Notes: generated from the letters alone by a model not told the origin. Shown: positions 22,701 through 35,945, counted from the stretch's first letter. The stretch: DNA of 64,000 nt from Henckelia pumila (GCF_033568475.1 NC_133121.1:5332001-5396000); one strand, 5' to 3'. Numbers and translations: made by a program.

Positions 22701-25700
22701 TGTTACGAAACTAAATGGATATTATTTCGAACAACAATAGATGTCATCTTGGAATCAAGCATCAGATGTAGTGATAGAAACAAGGGGGGGAAGGGGAGGT
22801 GGGGGGGGGGGATTGGTTTGGAGGGGAGAACGCACACACAAGTGATCCAGTATAAACCACAATTATGAAGTACAAATATATATTCCCAAAATGCATACCA
22901 AAATGGTGAGGGAAGAAAGTGTGAAAATATCATAGGATAGTTTCCATTAGGTACACCATCTTCTAAATGGGAGATAAGGGCTTAAGCATTTCATCCTTTC
23001 AGTTCAGTTTGCTCTGACATATTCAAGATCAGAAAACTAGGAATAAGGTTGTTCCATCGGTCAATAACAAAATCTACAAAAATCTTAAATGTTGTAAAGG
23101 AATCCCAACTGGGTGACACTGGGACTGTGAATGCTCTCATGATGGGCTAGGACAAGGGCGTCCCCATAGTGTTGGAAGGGTTTGTTGGTACCTTTAATGC
23201 TCTTTGACTGAGTAAACTAAAGTTTCAATAGCCACAACTTGTACTTAATTTTCTCAATCCCAATATCAGAGTTCACTGGCCGACTGCCACTTGATATAAC
23301 TACTTAGTCATTAAATAACTTAGTCAAATACTTCCAGCAGAGAAACTGTTTCTTCCTAGTCCCAAATATCCTCAGCCATAGTCATATAAGCTTACTCTAA
23401 AAACTGGTAAAGTCGTATAGCACTCTAAGTTTTGTTTCATCAACATTTTCTTACATTAAGTACATGTCCCTGCAACAGAAAGAATAGACACTATTTCACT
23501 GATGATCACCAAATTCACATTTCCATTTTAAGGATAAACACTCACGGCAAGAAATGGAGTTAACCGGCAGCAGATATTTTCAGATCCATATCAACCTCTC
23601 TATGTGCCGATATCAGAAAAGATAGATATGTAAACTATAATTATTTTCCTTTACGCATGATTATCGATACTTTACAACTACAGATACAGAACTATACACT
23701 AACCAGAGAAATTACATCCAAATCGATGTTCAACTCCTTCAACTGCCGCTGCAATGGCGCTTCCCTGCTCTGCAGCCTTCTCCATTCTTGATATGGCATC
23801 ATAAAGGCATTTTGTGATATCTAATAAAGCTATAACTTCCCCATTCTCAACAACAGGAAGGTGTCGGAACTTTCCTATTGGAGGATAAAAGGACAAGCAG
23901 AAAAGGACAAAGCAATGTGCTTAGAATTAACTTGTAAGAGTAAAAACATAAAATGAGATAGACCAGCAAGATCACTGAAGCACATCCAAAGTTGATGAAG
24001 AATGTATTATTCTAAGAATATCATTTTGCATGTATCTAGCTAAAAAGACAAAAGAAGGGTACCTTGATAAATAAAAGCTTGGCAAATAGCATAAAAATGT
24101 AAGCAGAGTAGGTTAGATAAAAAGAATAATTTTGGGTCTAAGAAACAGAAACAACGCAATAACATTTGAGGCCTTAATGTAAGGCAAAACATACAAGTTA
24201 GAGGGACAGCACCATTATGATGTGACTAAGAAAGTCATTTTTAGCTTGTGATCAGTCTAAACATCATATTTTATATGATATAATAACAGTTTTCCCATTA
24301 CAGAGCAAGATTGTATTTCCCCTGCTTTACCATATTGACAATAAAACCATTGTGCAGCTGAACAGCTATCATAGATCCCCAATCTAGTACAACTGAATTA
24401 TTCTGCTAAAGCTGCCAGTTCTTTGGGCATCATGTCAATTGTTAAAGTAGATAGTCCATAAAGCTTCAAATGATGTTTTTCGTCTTTTACCAACAACCAA
24501 GGCAAGCTGGGTGCATGAAGAATCCAACAGGCTAAACAAAATGCACAGAAAAAGCAACCTTGCACCATTTTTTGAAGAGCGTCAATAGCCAACATATCTG
24601 AATTCACAAATATTGGGTTATTTGTCATCACTTTTGAAATCATTGTCTGCTCTGGCCTCAAGTCCTCAGCTATGACCTTGGTCACAATATCCTATGCAAA
24701 AAAGACTAAAATCAAAATAGTTCTTAAAAAAACCACGGTCACAATAAAACGCAGCATATCAATAAAATGGTTGGACATGGAAAGATGATCAGTTACATGA
24801 AAAAAATTGCAGTAACATCTTCAGGCATTGCGTTATAATTTTCCTTCTTTCAGAAAGATATTTCAATTCAGTCACTGATATAAAATCATGTGTTAAAACC
24901 CAACCTAAGGAAATATACGAACAGAGTAATCGCAAATTCAATGCTGGTTACATCAGGACCTTATCAGTTACGATTCCCGAAAGAAGGCCATTAGCATCGG
25001 TAAGCAGCACAGCATCGACACGCCTTGCCGACATCTTCTTACAGGCATCTAACACAGTGGTCCCTTCAGGGATCGTTAGTGCCTTAGATAACCTCAATCT
25101 CTTCACCGTCCTTTCCCCGACAACATTGCTACATATATAAATGTAAATAATCAACAAAAGTCAAAGCAAACAACAGTCTACCAAGCAGCAGAACAAAATG
25201 GAATCACAATGATGGTCCAATTTAAGCATAGTAAAATTGTGCCTTGATAAACTAGATGAAAAAATGCACCAGATTAAAAAACGTTTGTAACTCATTGAAA
25301 CACACAAACATGAAAAAAATTCAAAATTATTTTTTTGACAAAAATGCACCAAACAGCACAGAAGTGACTAAAACTGTGGCATTTTCGCATGCATGTCCAC
25401 TGTCGACTTCCATGACAGGAAACCGAGCTGCATCAATAACCCAGGCTATACCTGCTACTCGGAATGAATATGCCACGTGTAATTCAAGCCTTCGGATAAC
25501 GTGACATGCATGGATCCGACTTAAACTTTATTTGATATGGATGGAATTTGTTGATTATACAAGAGATGTCTTTTATATGGGAAAATGTTTAAACCCGTGT
25601 AGCATAACCTTAAACCAAGATAATAGGACGTCCGTTAATCACCTTTCAAACGCACAAAAAAGAAAGAAAGAAAGAAACATCAGTTGATCAAAAAAAATCC

Positions 25701-26019
25701 GAAAACGTCATGTGATCCCGTTTGAGCTCAAGATGAAGAATCCCAGCTTAAAGATCCAATTTTTACTCTTTCTACGTTCAACAATACATATCGATTCTTA
25801 AATCTGAAGCAACAAATGCAACACAAACAGAATAAAAAAGCAAATTTGGGGAGCTTACGCTTGTGTTAGCGAAGTGGGCTTTGAGCGGGGCTCATCGGTA
25901 GCGGTTCCGTTCTCCGACGGCGGAGCGGAAGAGTCGGAAGACCTCTTAACGGCGGAAGAATGGCGCTTTTGAGCCGTGGTCTTGCGTTTCGGAGCCAGAG
26001 GATCCTCTTGAGCACTCAT
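19765..26019 (-). CDS. CBSCBSPB: CBS domain protein with PB1 domain and C-terminal membrane anchor (CBSCBSPB family)
   Basis: Fourteen exons on the minus strand: 26019-25859, 25128-24960, 24691-24559, 23874-23704, 22552-22492, 22407-22294, 22170-22104, 21727-21622, 21550-21492, 21016-20910, 20817-20681, 20350-20262, 20180-20091, 19935-19765; 544 residues, close to the Arabidopsis CBSCBSPB proteins. A basic, serine-rich N-terminus (residues 1-54) is followed by four CBS repeats in two pairs (about 60-180 and 228-360; for example TVLDACKKMSARRVDAVLLTD and GRFLHLPVVDKGDGG). A PB1 domain follows (about 413-488, FSFKFEDHQGRVNRL ... YEDDEGDRVLLTTDGDL), and a hydrophobic anchor ends the protein (about 522-539) before LKRAKW. 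CBS pairs usually bind adenosine nucleotides and PB1 domains pair proteins; the cellular role of the family is poorly known. The exon at 22552-22492 has a less usual donor (TG|GTACAA) that puts a Trp at the junction. Confidence 0.92.
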
Positions 26020-27407
26020 TTTCCTCTCAGTAATAATAATGATATATTCTCTTCTTTTCTCCTCTGAAGATCAGTGCTAATTCATCATCGAACACCACAA
26101 TATTCACCACCCTCGATGGTCCAGGAGAAGCTTTCTTTCTCGTGTCATGGGAGAATTTAATTTAAGTTTTTTTAGATGAATTTAAATTTCAATATACAGT
26201 ATTTTTTTTATTTATCAATTTTCAGAATATTTTATATTATTAACAAAAACATAAAGAAATAAAAATATATCTATGCTATGTATGCATAGTATATTTTTTA
26301 AAAAAATAAAAGAGACCAAATTTTTGTCAAAATTTTTATATCATGTAGATTGATATTCTGCTTTTTCGTTTTCCCTTTTCTGTTTTGTCTCCCGACATTT
26401 CGATTTGTAGTTTTGTATCTCGAAAATTTTAAAATTATGATATAACCCTGATATAAATATGATCAATTCAAGTGACAGTACGTATGACCATTCATTATTT
26501 TTTATAACCATATTTGAATGTAAATCAATTTAAGAGTATACAAACGTGGAACATGTGTTAGTGCACGACAATATTAAACATGTGATGCTTATCATCGGTT
26601 GGAAGTTGAATCAAATTGACATGTTGGGAAACAAAGCAGGGACCATTTTCATCTTATTTGGTTGAATTCGACCCGAGAATATACTGATTTTTTTTATTAT
26701 TTTGTTTTATAGATAACTTATTTATGTACATAATATTGAAAAAAATAAAACATTGATTCCAGATATGTTTTAATCCGATTTGAATTGATTTGGTTTTGGT
26801 TTTCATTTTGATTTCAAGGAAAGATCGATGCTACACTTTGGATACTGCTTAAAGAGTAAACCAAATTGTCTACTTTTTTATTCTATGTGAGATGCTCATC
26901 CTATCATCCATAGGGATTCCACAGGAATACGTAGTGTCTATGTAGTATGTGTCAATATCGACGAATCCCAGTTTCAAATTGAGTAATGCTCCTTATCCGT
27001 AAAATCCAATCAGGTGTTCCATAGGAGTCGTTAGGTTCCATTCATTCACAATCCATAACTGGTCTGAATATTGTACACAGAATAAACTGATTTACGAAGT
27101 GTTTGCAATCATTGAAGAAAAATGATTGTTATATTTTATTTAAAAAAATCACTCTTGTGTGTTATTTAAATCCATGTTATGTGTTAGCTTATATTTAACT
27201 TAATTAAAATCCAAAAACTAGTCGTGTCATGATTATGATTCTCCAAAAATAAATCTAGTAAAAAGATTAATGCTAAAATTTGATGCATTTCCCTTAACAA
27301 TTTGTTGTGCCATTAAAATGTATGCACTCTCTTGATCTTTTAATGCACTCATGGTAGGATGAACATAAATATTTACTTAAGGATGAACATAAATATCAAT
27401 ACACATA
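26020..27407. other. Promoter side of the CBS-PB1 gene and AT-rich spacer
   Basis: 26020-26160 should contain the 5' UTR of the minus-strand CBS-PB1 gene. Beyond it the sequence is AT-rich with no frame, repeat or motif I can name. Confidence 0.35.
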
Positions 27408-27551
27408 GGGTCCGTTTGAAGTTGGAGATAAAATAAATAATATAAAGATAAGTAAAATAATTGAAAGATGGATAAATAATATGACAAAAAAACGTGAGAT
27501 GGATAAGATAATTTATTGGTAGATTAATTATTTATAACTTCAAACACACCC
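27408..27551. mobile_element. Small MITE with GGGT...TTTGAAGTT termini
   Basis: A 144-bp element with inverted ends: left GGGTCCGTTTGAAGTTGGAG, right (reverse complement) GGGTGTGTTTGAAGTTATAA. The trinucleotide ATA sits on both sides and may be the target copy. GGGT-GTTTG ends with a 3-bp target are usual for Tourist/PIF-Harbinger MITEs. AT-rich inside, no coding. Confidence 0.65.
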
Positions 27552-27763
27552 ATATTGTAATAATGTGGACCTCAAATATATATTAATAAATTTTCAATTT
27601 AAATATATTATTCGAATAATGAACTGAATAAAAGGCAGCACGAAATTCTTGTCAGGATAAGAACAATAGTTTGCCATAATTTGTTAATTAATATTTCAAT
27701 TATATTATTATTAGGTTGACTAACCACATGTTTTTCTTTAAATATAAGTATGTGCTCTACGAG

Positions 27764-27809
<46 letters not shown>

Positions 27810-27928
27810 TGATCACTTGCACTCTAAGGTGTAGGGTTTTTCGTATGCGACCACCGGATTTTAGTGTTTTTTTATATTAAAACCCGATCTCACACGAAAA
27901 ACCTTGCACCCTGGGGTGCAGGTGATCA
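27810..27928. mobile_element. Foldback element between (TA)n runs, copy type 1
   Basis: A 119-bp inverted repeat with arms of about 40 bp (27810-27849 and 27889-27928, about 80% alike) that begin TGATCAC and share GGTTTTTCGT. (TA)n runs border it on both sides (27770-27806 and 27932-27956). No coding. Confidence 0.7.
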
Positions 27929-27961
27929 AAATTATATATATATATATATATATATAAATAT

Positions 27962-28281
27962 AGTTTCGATCACATGAGCAACTATCATGGGCAACTAAGC
28001 AAGCGAGTTGGTAAGGCTTGAGGTGACGTGAAAAGAGATTTCTCAGCGTTGCGATTTCGATCCTCGTGTGAAACATAATATCTGCTGTGTAGGGATATGC
28101 TCTGGGGGTTGGTCACGCATGAGCCAATGGACTTCTGACGCATGTCTGAATCATATGGAATGAGATACTCTTCGGGTCAAACTTTTTTTTGTGAGCGACA
28201 GCTGACATGACAATCACTCATTGAATGTACAAGATATCACGTCAGTTGTTTGATCACGTGGTTGTCCATGTGATCGAAACT
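27962..28281. mobile_element. Foldback element between (TA)n runs with tRNA-like interior, type 2
   Basis: About 320 bp with inverted ends: left AGTTTCGATCACATGAGCAAC, right (reverse complement) AGTTTCGATCACATGGACAAC. (TA)n runs lie on the left (27932-27956) and right (28283-28304). Inside, near 28000-28070, there is a stretch with GAGTTGGTAAGGC and, some 50 bp on, GATTTCGATCCTC, which recall A and B boxes of a tRNA-derived SINE on the plus strand. Confidence 0.65.
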
Positions 28282-28304
28282 CTATATATATATATATATA
28301 TATA

Positions 28305-29645
28305 TTCCTGAAATCGACTATCTACATTGATGAAATGAATGGAACTGACATTAAATTTTTTTTAGATTTGATTAAACGGAAAACTCTTTTTACAAAATTA
28401 ACTCGTAAGTCAGTGTGGCGATCGTTTCTGTGATTTCTTTCAATAATATCGTCTTGCCATTAAAGAATTAATAATTGTTTCATCGCTCCATTTTCGATTT
28501 TTTTTTCCCAGAAAAAAAATGAGAATTTGCAAGTTTCACTATAAATCGAAACAACTAATTATAAAAAAAAAAATCGATGAAGATAATTACGAGATTCCCG
28601 GCAGTTGGTGTTGGAGTCGAACAGGCGCGGGAATATGGTAATCTTGGTTTCGAAAACAAGAACAATTCTCCATTCTAATTTCAACCATTGTCGCTGTCTT
28701 TACACAGCCCCACAAGTGTCAAGAATAATAGAAAATTCATGACAATCATCCCGCACCAACATTATGGATTGCGCAAGAATCTGCGCCAAGAAATCAGTAT
28801 AGACCGTATAGTCACTGTCTGCGTCGGGCTGCTCATTAATCTGAAATCCTGCTGTCTACTGTCGGTGATTTTGTTGAGGTATTGATTTTTGTACCTGGGA
28901 GAATTGTTTCAGCACTGCATTTGCGTGGGTTTTTTTTTTTTTTTTTTTTTTTTTTGTGCGAGAATGGGGTCAGGAGCTGTCAAGAAAGGTGCTTTTTTGC
29001 TGGGGAAGCTTTTTTTGCATGATTTCTTTTTGTGGGTCTTTGATTTTTGGAAGATATGTGCGACATGGAAGTGGGCCACCTTTATTTCTTAGCTTTTGTT
29101 CAGATATATGCGTGGGATGTTATCCGGAGTTTCTGCGTTTAGAATCTTGTGTTTGGTTTCAAATGGGATCCATCAGAGTCTTATTAGTCTTTTTTCTTAA
29201 AAGTTGTTTGGCATAAAGTGGGTATTCAAAATTGCAGCATTAGGCGCTCAGTGTTTTAGCATTTCTTATGTGTTTGATTTTGTGTTGATTCACAAACGTT
29301 GGTGAATGAGTTCTTGAAGAGTTTTAGGTCAGTGATCTTGTGCGATATCGAAATCGTTTGATCTTATGGAGATGCCATGAATATTGTTAGTGAATTCATG
29401 TAGGATGTTGAACAGTTGTTTTTGAAGTTACTTTATTTCTATGTTTCTGTTTTACATTTCTTCATGGCTTCTTAAGGAATGACCTTGAGAAAATTGGTAT
29501 TAGACAATGACTATAGGCTTTCATGAGTTTCGAAATTATTAAAGGTGATTGATTTAAAATTGGAGGATGTCTTGATTTCTGATGGCTAACTTCAACTTAT
29601 AAGTGCAGATGAAGTCTGTCTAAAGAACGTGCGAGTATTTCTTCG
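28305..29645. other. Promoter and 5' leader region of the filament-like protein gene
   Basis: 28305-28600 is AT-rich with nothing recognised. From about 28620 base composition changes and the gene's leader probably begins. A run of 26 T lies at 28930-28955, probably in a leader intron. An acceptor-like AG at about 29607 just ahead of the start codon suggests a spliced 5' UTR. The first exon cannot be placed without transcripts. Confidence 0.35.
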
Positions 29646-32600
29646 ATGGACCGAAGAAGTTGGCTGTGGCGAAGAAAGAAGAGTCTTAATGGTGAAACAG
29701 AAAGCTCCGGATCGATTTCATCACGTTCAGAAAGATTATCAGATGATCAGGTTGGTTACCTTTGGTTCAATTTTTCTCATACTTTTGCATTCTATAAATG
29801 ATCGTCTCTCAAATTTGGAAGTCTCTCAAATTTGGAATCTTGGCCCTTGGCTTTAATGAATTTTGAGTATGCATCCTTAGCATTGAGCAAAATACCCGCA
29901 CTGGTTCTTTTTATGTTTTGGAAATAATGTCTTTTTTACCTGAAAATTCTTAATGTTTGGGGGAAAAAGAAATGAAGTTTTGTACTTGCAGTGTAATATG
30001 ACGATCTTTGGAAGTGTGTTTGAAATCTTGAAGAATCATTTCATTTGATATTTACTGATGGGTGATGAATGATGATTATGGTTTGCTTTCCTTGGCTAAA
30101 AAAATGGGGAAAATGTGTTTTTTTAAATGATGATAGACATAAAAGTAGAGTTGCTAAAGAGCAATTCTTGTATCAATTTTCAATAATCATCAGGTCATCC
30201 ATAGATGCTTTAATTTTTCAGGTGTGGATATAAATTCGAGTGAAATAGCTATCTTTTAACTCAAAGTTTCACAATTAAGCATGCCAATCGATAATCAAAC
30301 TTTTTTAACCTGTACTTAACCTTTGGGAACTAGGTACCCCACCACCGGGCTAATTGATCGGCAAGATCAAAATTAAAACTTTCGAATGCAAACACTTCTG
30401 GAACTTAAGTCTTATTCACAACCTCGAAAACCATGTTATCTAGGTTGTTGACAGAAATCTCAATTCACATGTCATTATTCATATTTCTATCAAATTGGAC
30501 CACTATGTGTGGTTAAAACTGTGGTTGGACCACAACTGAGAGCCAATTTGCTTTTTAGTCTTTGAAAAGCATTGTTGCCAGCTGCCTCTATGGCTAATCT
30601 TCTGCAATTATTGAACAGCATATCCTTTGAAAACTCATTATTTTCTTGGCTTGTGTCTGTGTGTCTCTGCATGGCACTAGCCATACATGTGTCTACTGAT
30701 GTGTTAACTCTCTTAAAATTTTCCTCTGGTTGAATCCAAAACTGCAATTTTGAACAAAGTGTGAATGTGTTACGGCCTTACGATATTGGGTTGATGGTGT
30801 TGTTAGATGTTTCATGTTCTTATATGAAAATAGAAGTTCTTGAAATCTCCAATGGAGGAGGGGACAGAAATAAATGTATACTTGTCACTTTTACGGATTC
30901 TGTGGTAAGCTGCTGGTGAGAGAATCGGGCACTGTTAAATTGTAGAAGCTGGAGTTATAAATAGGATCGTAGGATAAAAATAAAAGAACATCCACAAGGA
31001 TCGAATTTGAAGAAAACAAAGAGCAATTAATCTACAAAACTGCAGTGATTGGAGTTTAATTACTGATTCAGGTGGCTCATGAACTTTTAAGTTTTGCAAG
31101 CAACTTTAAATCTGATGTGTGTCATGAATGATTGGTTGTTGCTACAGTCTTTGTCAAACCATACCACACAGTCCCCTGAAGTGACTTCTAGAGCTGTGCC
31201 TATTGATGAAAAAATCGATGATAAGTTGAAGATTGTACCAGAGAAACTATCTGAAGCTCTTCTTGATATTCGCTCCAAGGAAGATTTGGTTGAGGAGCAC
31301 GCGAGAGTTGCGGAGGAAGCTGTTTCAGGTATACAATTAGTTAAAGATTAGGAGATGACAAATTTTTTGATAGGATTTTTGCTATCGAGTCTCTAAATGA
31401 ATCTGAATTTGACCTTGAATACTAGGATGGGAAAGGGCTGAAAATGAAGTATTGGTTCTGAAGAAACAAGTTGATGCATTGATGCTGAAGAATTCGGCAC
31501 TAGAAGAACGTATTAGCCATCTTGATGGAGCGCTTAAGGAATGTATGAGACAACTGAGACAAGAAAGAGAATACAAAGAAGAAAAGATTTATGAAGCTAT
31601 CACCAAGAAAACACACGAGTGGGAATCAAAAAAGTCGGAACTTGAGAACCAGATTACCGAGCTCCATTATCAGATTCATAAAACGAAAACAGATGCCCTC
31701 TCCAATCTAGAATCTTTGGAGAAAGAAAATTCTGATCTTAGGCTGGAGCTTTTCTCCAAATTTGAAGAGCTGAAACAAAGGGCTTTTGAGAAAGACCTGA
31801 TTACTCACGTTGCTGAAACCGCCAGCAAACAACATCTTGACAGCATAAAAAAAGTAGCGAAGCTTGAAGCTGAATGCAACAGGCTAAAGATGGTGGCCCG
31901 CAAAGCAGCAGCAGCAGCTAATGATCAACTGTCGTCTGTTACTGGATCATCAGTTTATGTCGAATCGTTTACGGATAGTCAGTCGGATAATGGAGAGAGG
32001 ATATCAGTTATTGAAAATGAATGCTTCGAAAAGAGTGGTTCGGATATGATTTATTCCGGATCGTGCGGCCATGATTCTAGGGCATCTTCTTTAGTGACTA
32101 TTGATCGAAGTAACATCATTCCTTCAGTTGGCATTGGTCTAATGCATGATTTTCTTGAGATCGAGCGCCTTGCAGCATTACCAAAGATGCACAGTGGAGG
32201 TACCCAAAGCACAGAAAACCAAGGTGGCGAAAACCATTTAAGAATTGAACTTGAAGTCATGACTAACCGAACGGCCGAGCTTGAAGGGATATTAGAGAAA
32301 ATGGATAAAAATAAAGTGACTCTGGAGCTGGCTCTGACTAAGTGCCAAAATCAGCTTAAGACGTCCGAAAATCAATTAAAAGAAACAGAGGCAAAGTTGG
32401 TAGACCTTAGTTATCAGCTGTCTTTGGCAAATGAATCCAAGGAAGCCTTGCAAAAAGAGGTAGAGTTTACTAAATTAAGGCTTAAAAACTCGATGAAGCG
32501 TTTTGACGAGGCAGGGATGAAACTCGTGCAAACTCAAAATCAGTTGGCTATTGCTAATGGAGCAAAGAACATGTGTGAGGTGCAGCTTGAGGATGCCAAT

Positions 32601-33062
32601 ATAAAGAAAGCCGAAGCAGAGTCGAAACTCAGAGTTATGGAACTCGAGCAAAACACTTTACGCGCCAAAGTTTCCACCCTACAGGATGATGTCCAAAAAG
32701 AAAGGGAATTTTCAAAAGACACGGCTGATAGATGTGCCATATTAGAAACTGAGATTTCAAGATTGAAAGTTGATCATCAACTTCGGAGGTCAACAATAGC
32801 GGAAGAGTTCCGAATCAATCAGGTTCGTCTAGAACTACATTGTTGATCTACAAGACCAGTAATATTTCTTTTCTTGTCTCGTGATTTACATGTTCGATTC
32901 AAGCTCACCCTGTCTACGTTGTTCTTGAGACTATCATATTGGTTGCAGGACAAAGAACTGGCCGTAGCTGCGAGTAAATTTGCCGCATGCCAAAAGACCA
33001 TTTCCTCTCTTGGTTTACAGTTGAATTATCTTGCCACATTGCAAGACATTGCAGAAACATGA
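29646..33062 (+). CDS. FPP: Filament-like plant protein (FPP2/FPP3-like), long coiled coil
   Basis: Four exons: 29646-29750, 31148-31328, 31426-32822, 32949-33062; GT/AG borders with matching phases; 598 residues, close to the shorter Arabidopsis FPPs (about 615-630). The start is the ATG at 29646, which opens the family's typical MDRRSWLWRRK...ESSGSISSRSERLSDDQ. Exon 2 continues SPEVTSRAVP, then [37 protein letters not shown], a core FPP motif. Long heptad coiled coils follow (about residues 95-300 and 370-590), separated by a less helical Ser- and Gly-rich stretch. FPPs are plant coiled-coil proteins linked to cortical microtubules and to MAF1-type nuclear-envelope partners; the role here is by family only. 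Intron 1 (1.4 kb) holds nothing notable. Confidence 0.93.
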
Positions 33063-33425
33063 ATACATGATGTTACAAGTCCCCAAGAAGCATATTACAA
33101 TCCTGTAATCCAGGCGAAATCGGTAAAAATCGTTCATATGATTGATCTTACAAGGATGTTTTTAAGCTTCTTTGGGTTCATGGAGGCTAGTGAGTGCATC
33201 AAGAAGAGAGGTGCTTATAGAAAACAATCACAAGTGGAGGGCCCTGGTTTGTTCACTACCATATCAATACAACATTCATCTCATTTCTATAATTAAAAAT
33301 TTTAAAAACTAAATCTATAAAATATAAATCAAATTGTCAACCCTTATTTGAGAAAGAAATAGAACACATTTTGGTGTATTCAGGAGTATATATATCTTTG
33401 CGGGTTACCACGTCATAAAAAAAAT

Positions 33426-33750
33426 TAAGAAAAACTGCAATTTTGGTATTTTGTGTTTGTCACTTTACGATTTCAGTCCTCTGTGTGTTCATATTTTAGT
33501 TTTAGTCTTGCATGTTTTGATTTTTGGCAATTTCAGTCTTTTTTTATTTGAAAATGCTTACGTGGTACTATAGACCGTCAGTTCTACATCAGCACTGTAT
33601 TGGTGTCACATCAGCGTTACATTAAAAAAATGACTAAAATTGTCAAAACTAAAGATAGCGGACTAAAACTAAAATCGAAAAATATAGACGATCAAAATCG
33701 CAAAATGACAAACATATAGAACTAAAAATGCAATTTTCTCAAAAATGTAG
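33426..33750. mobile_element. Long-arm foldback MITE
   Basis: About 325 bp. The left end (AAAACTGCAATTTTGGTATT... then TTTGTCACTTTACGATTT) is matched in inverted sense by the right end (AAATTGCATTTTTAGTTCT... then TTTGTCATTTTGCGATTT). The interior includes GTCACATCAGCGTTACAT. No coding. Exact edges and target copy are unclear. Confidence 0.6.
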
Positions 33751-34187
33751 AAATGCATGTATTTTTTGAAGGAAATTTTTTTTTTTATTCTTTTAGTTTG
33801 AATCTACAATTGGCTTATTACGATTGATCCGTCTCTACCAATGTATTGACGAAATTTTTTTTACTCAACTTCACATAAATTCAAAGTTTGGTATTTGATC
33901 TTATTTTTTAATTATTATTTAGAATATAATCTCATTAAATTCAAAAAATTTCATAGACTCATAATCTATATTTTTTTTTGTGTAAACAGGATTTATTGAG
34001 CGCGAATATTAATAAAACTAAGAACATAAATTTATTTTAATTTCATTATAATTGTTTTTTAAAGGTCTTCATAATAATGTTTATAAAAGATACTTTCAAT
34101 GTAATAAATTTTAGTTTCCCAAAAAAAAATGTAATAGTAATTTTATAATTTTATCATCATACATAAAATGGGTATAGTCGAGGCTAG

Positions 34188-35472
34188 TAGAGGTGATCAC
34201 AGTGCGGTTTGGGCGGTATTTTCATAAAATTCAAACCAAATTGCAATCAACAGTCGGTTTCAAAGACAATTTCAAATTGCGATTTTTCATATAAATGTAG
34301 ATATGCGGTTTGGGACGGTTTCGGGCGGTTTCGGACGGTTTAACATTTTTTTAATAAAGAAGAATGATCACGAAGTAGACAAGAATATATTATGAATACA
34401 ATAACATCAAAAAATTTAATTTAATATAAAAATATTTAATGATTAGAATATTTTTTGCTCACTGCGACATGAAATCATAAAAGTTGTTTTTCAAATAAAA
34501 AACAATCAAAAACTCTAAATTTTTAAAAAAATAAATGACATAAAATAATAGTGAATTTTTTAATCATGGAATCTCATAATTCAAATTGAATGCTCCATTG
34601 AATATTATTTTCGAATTTCAAAGTATATTACGTGCAAAGAAAGAAAAAAATTCTAAAATAAATGTAAAAAAATCTCATCATATTTTTTCAACATGCAAGA
34701 CTAAAAAAAAATTTAAAAAGACAAAACAAAACTGTTTTAAAAAATAAAATTATAGAGAAACAAATTTTTGAAAGTCATATTTAGAATTTTAATCAATACA
34801 TTGAATTACGTACATATTTTTCAATAGATTTGAAATCTTCACAAATTTTCCAAGAGAATATAAACTAAAGATTGAGAATTAAGAAAAAGTTGAGACAAGA
34901 AAATAAAATTAAATGGCGGAATTAAGAGCGACTGAGAGAATACAATGAAATTAGATTTTATGATTTTATATTGTAGTTGATTAATTAGGTTAAATATTTA
35001 TTTTAAACTTATAGAAAGATTTTACAAATGATGATTTTTTGTTTAGAACTTCATGATTTAATTTGGGGATAACATATTTGATGAAATAAAGTTAATTTTT
35101 AATTCCTATGATATATTACATAGTCTTTTTTCTGTACATAAATTTCGATAGAACTATCATTATTATAATATTATAATTAGTATAGACATAATATTGTTTA
35201 ATTGAATCACTCTATTAAATTTAAAATAAATTATATAAACGATATACATGCACATATTAATATATCATAAATAGTTTTAAAAGTATTTATTTATTTATGT
35301 GGTGCAATCGGTACGGTTTTCTATTAAATTGCCATCAAACCATATTATGCTGTGCAGTTTGCTTTTTTTTTTTCATCACAGTTTTGGTAAAAAAAAAAAA
35401 ATTAAACATAATGATGTGGTGCGGTTCAACTCCGTTGATTTGGGCGGATTTCATTATATTTGATCAGCCCTG
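34188..35472. mobile_element. Non-autonomous hAT element with perfect 8-bp target duplication
   Basis: 1,285 bp. GAGGCTAG occurs immediately left (34180-34187) and right (35473-35480), the 8-bp target copy expected of hAT transposition. Termini are TAGAGGTGATCA on the left and, reverse complemented, CAGGGCTGATCA on the right. Subterminal GGGCGGT/TGCGGTT words repeat near both ends (GGACGGTTTCGGGCGG on the left; GTGCGGTT on the right). The interior is AT-rich and has no transposase frame, so it must have moved in trans. Confidence 0.85.
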
Positions 35473-35907
35473 GAGGCTAGCATTTGGTTTGTGCTAGAAT
35501 CAATGGCCCAAAATGAATTTTTGTGGGGTGCTAAAATTAGCAAAGCCAGCATCGAAGTTGGCGTTGTAACCCTCAGAATTAAGATAGAGATCCACGAAAA
35601 AGGTGGGCCGCATTTTTAATAATAACCAGTAAATGTGCACACGATATGTGTGTGTGGTCAATATGACATAAACCAAATTAATTGCAGTTTTCTGAAAAGT
35701 GGGTGCAGTTATTAATAATGTGGTAGAATGCAGTTCTCAAAATGCAAGATAGTTTTTTTTTTAGTTTTTTTTCACCTATTTTTACTATCTTTTTTTAAAT
35801 GTAAATATATAAAATTTTAAATAACTATCAAAGGTTAAATGGTAAATATATTTTGTTGTCATCAAAATCTACCAAAATGGTTTTTAAAGTGGCTCAAATT
35901 TTATAAA

Positions 35908-35909
<2 letters not shown>

Positions 35910-35945
<36 letters not shown>

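Noticed and set aside
27770-28304. CRISPR-like or phage-type repeat array
   Set aside because: Eukaryotic (TA)n microsatellites and inverted repeats; no direct repeats with unique spacers.
28889-29216. Phe-rich small proteins near 28.9-29.2 kb
   Set aside because: Products of the 26-T run in the leader region of the FPP gene.
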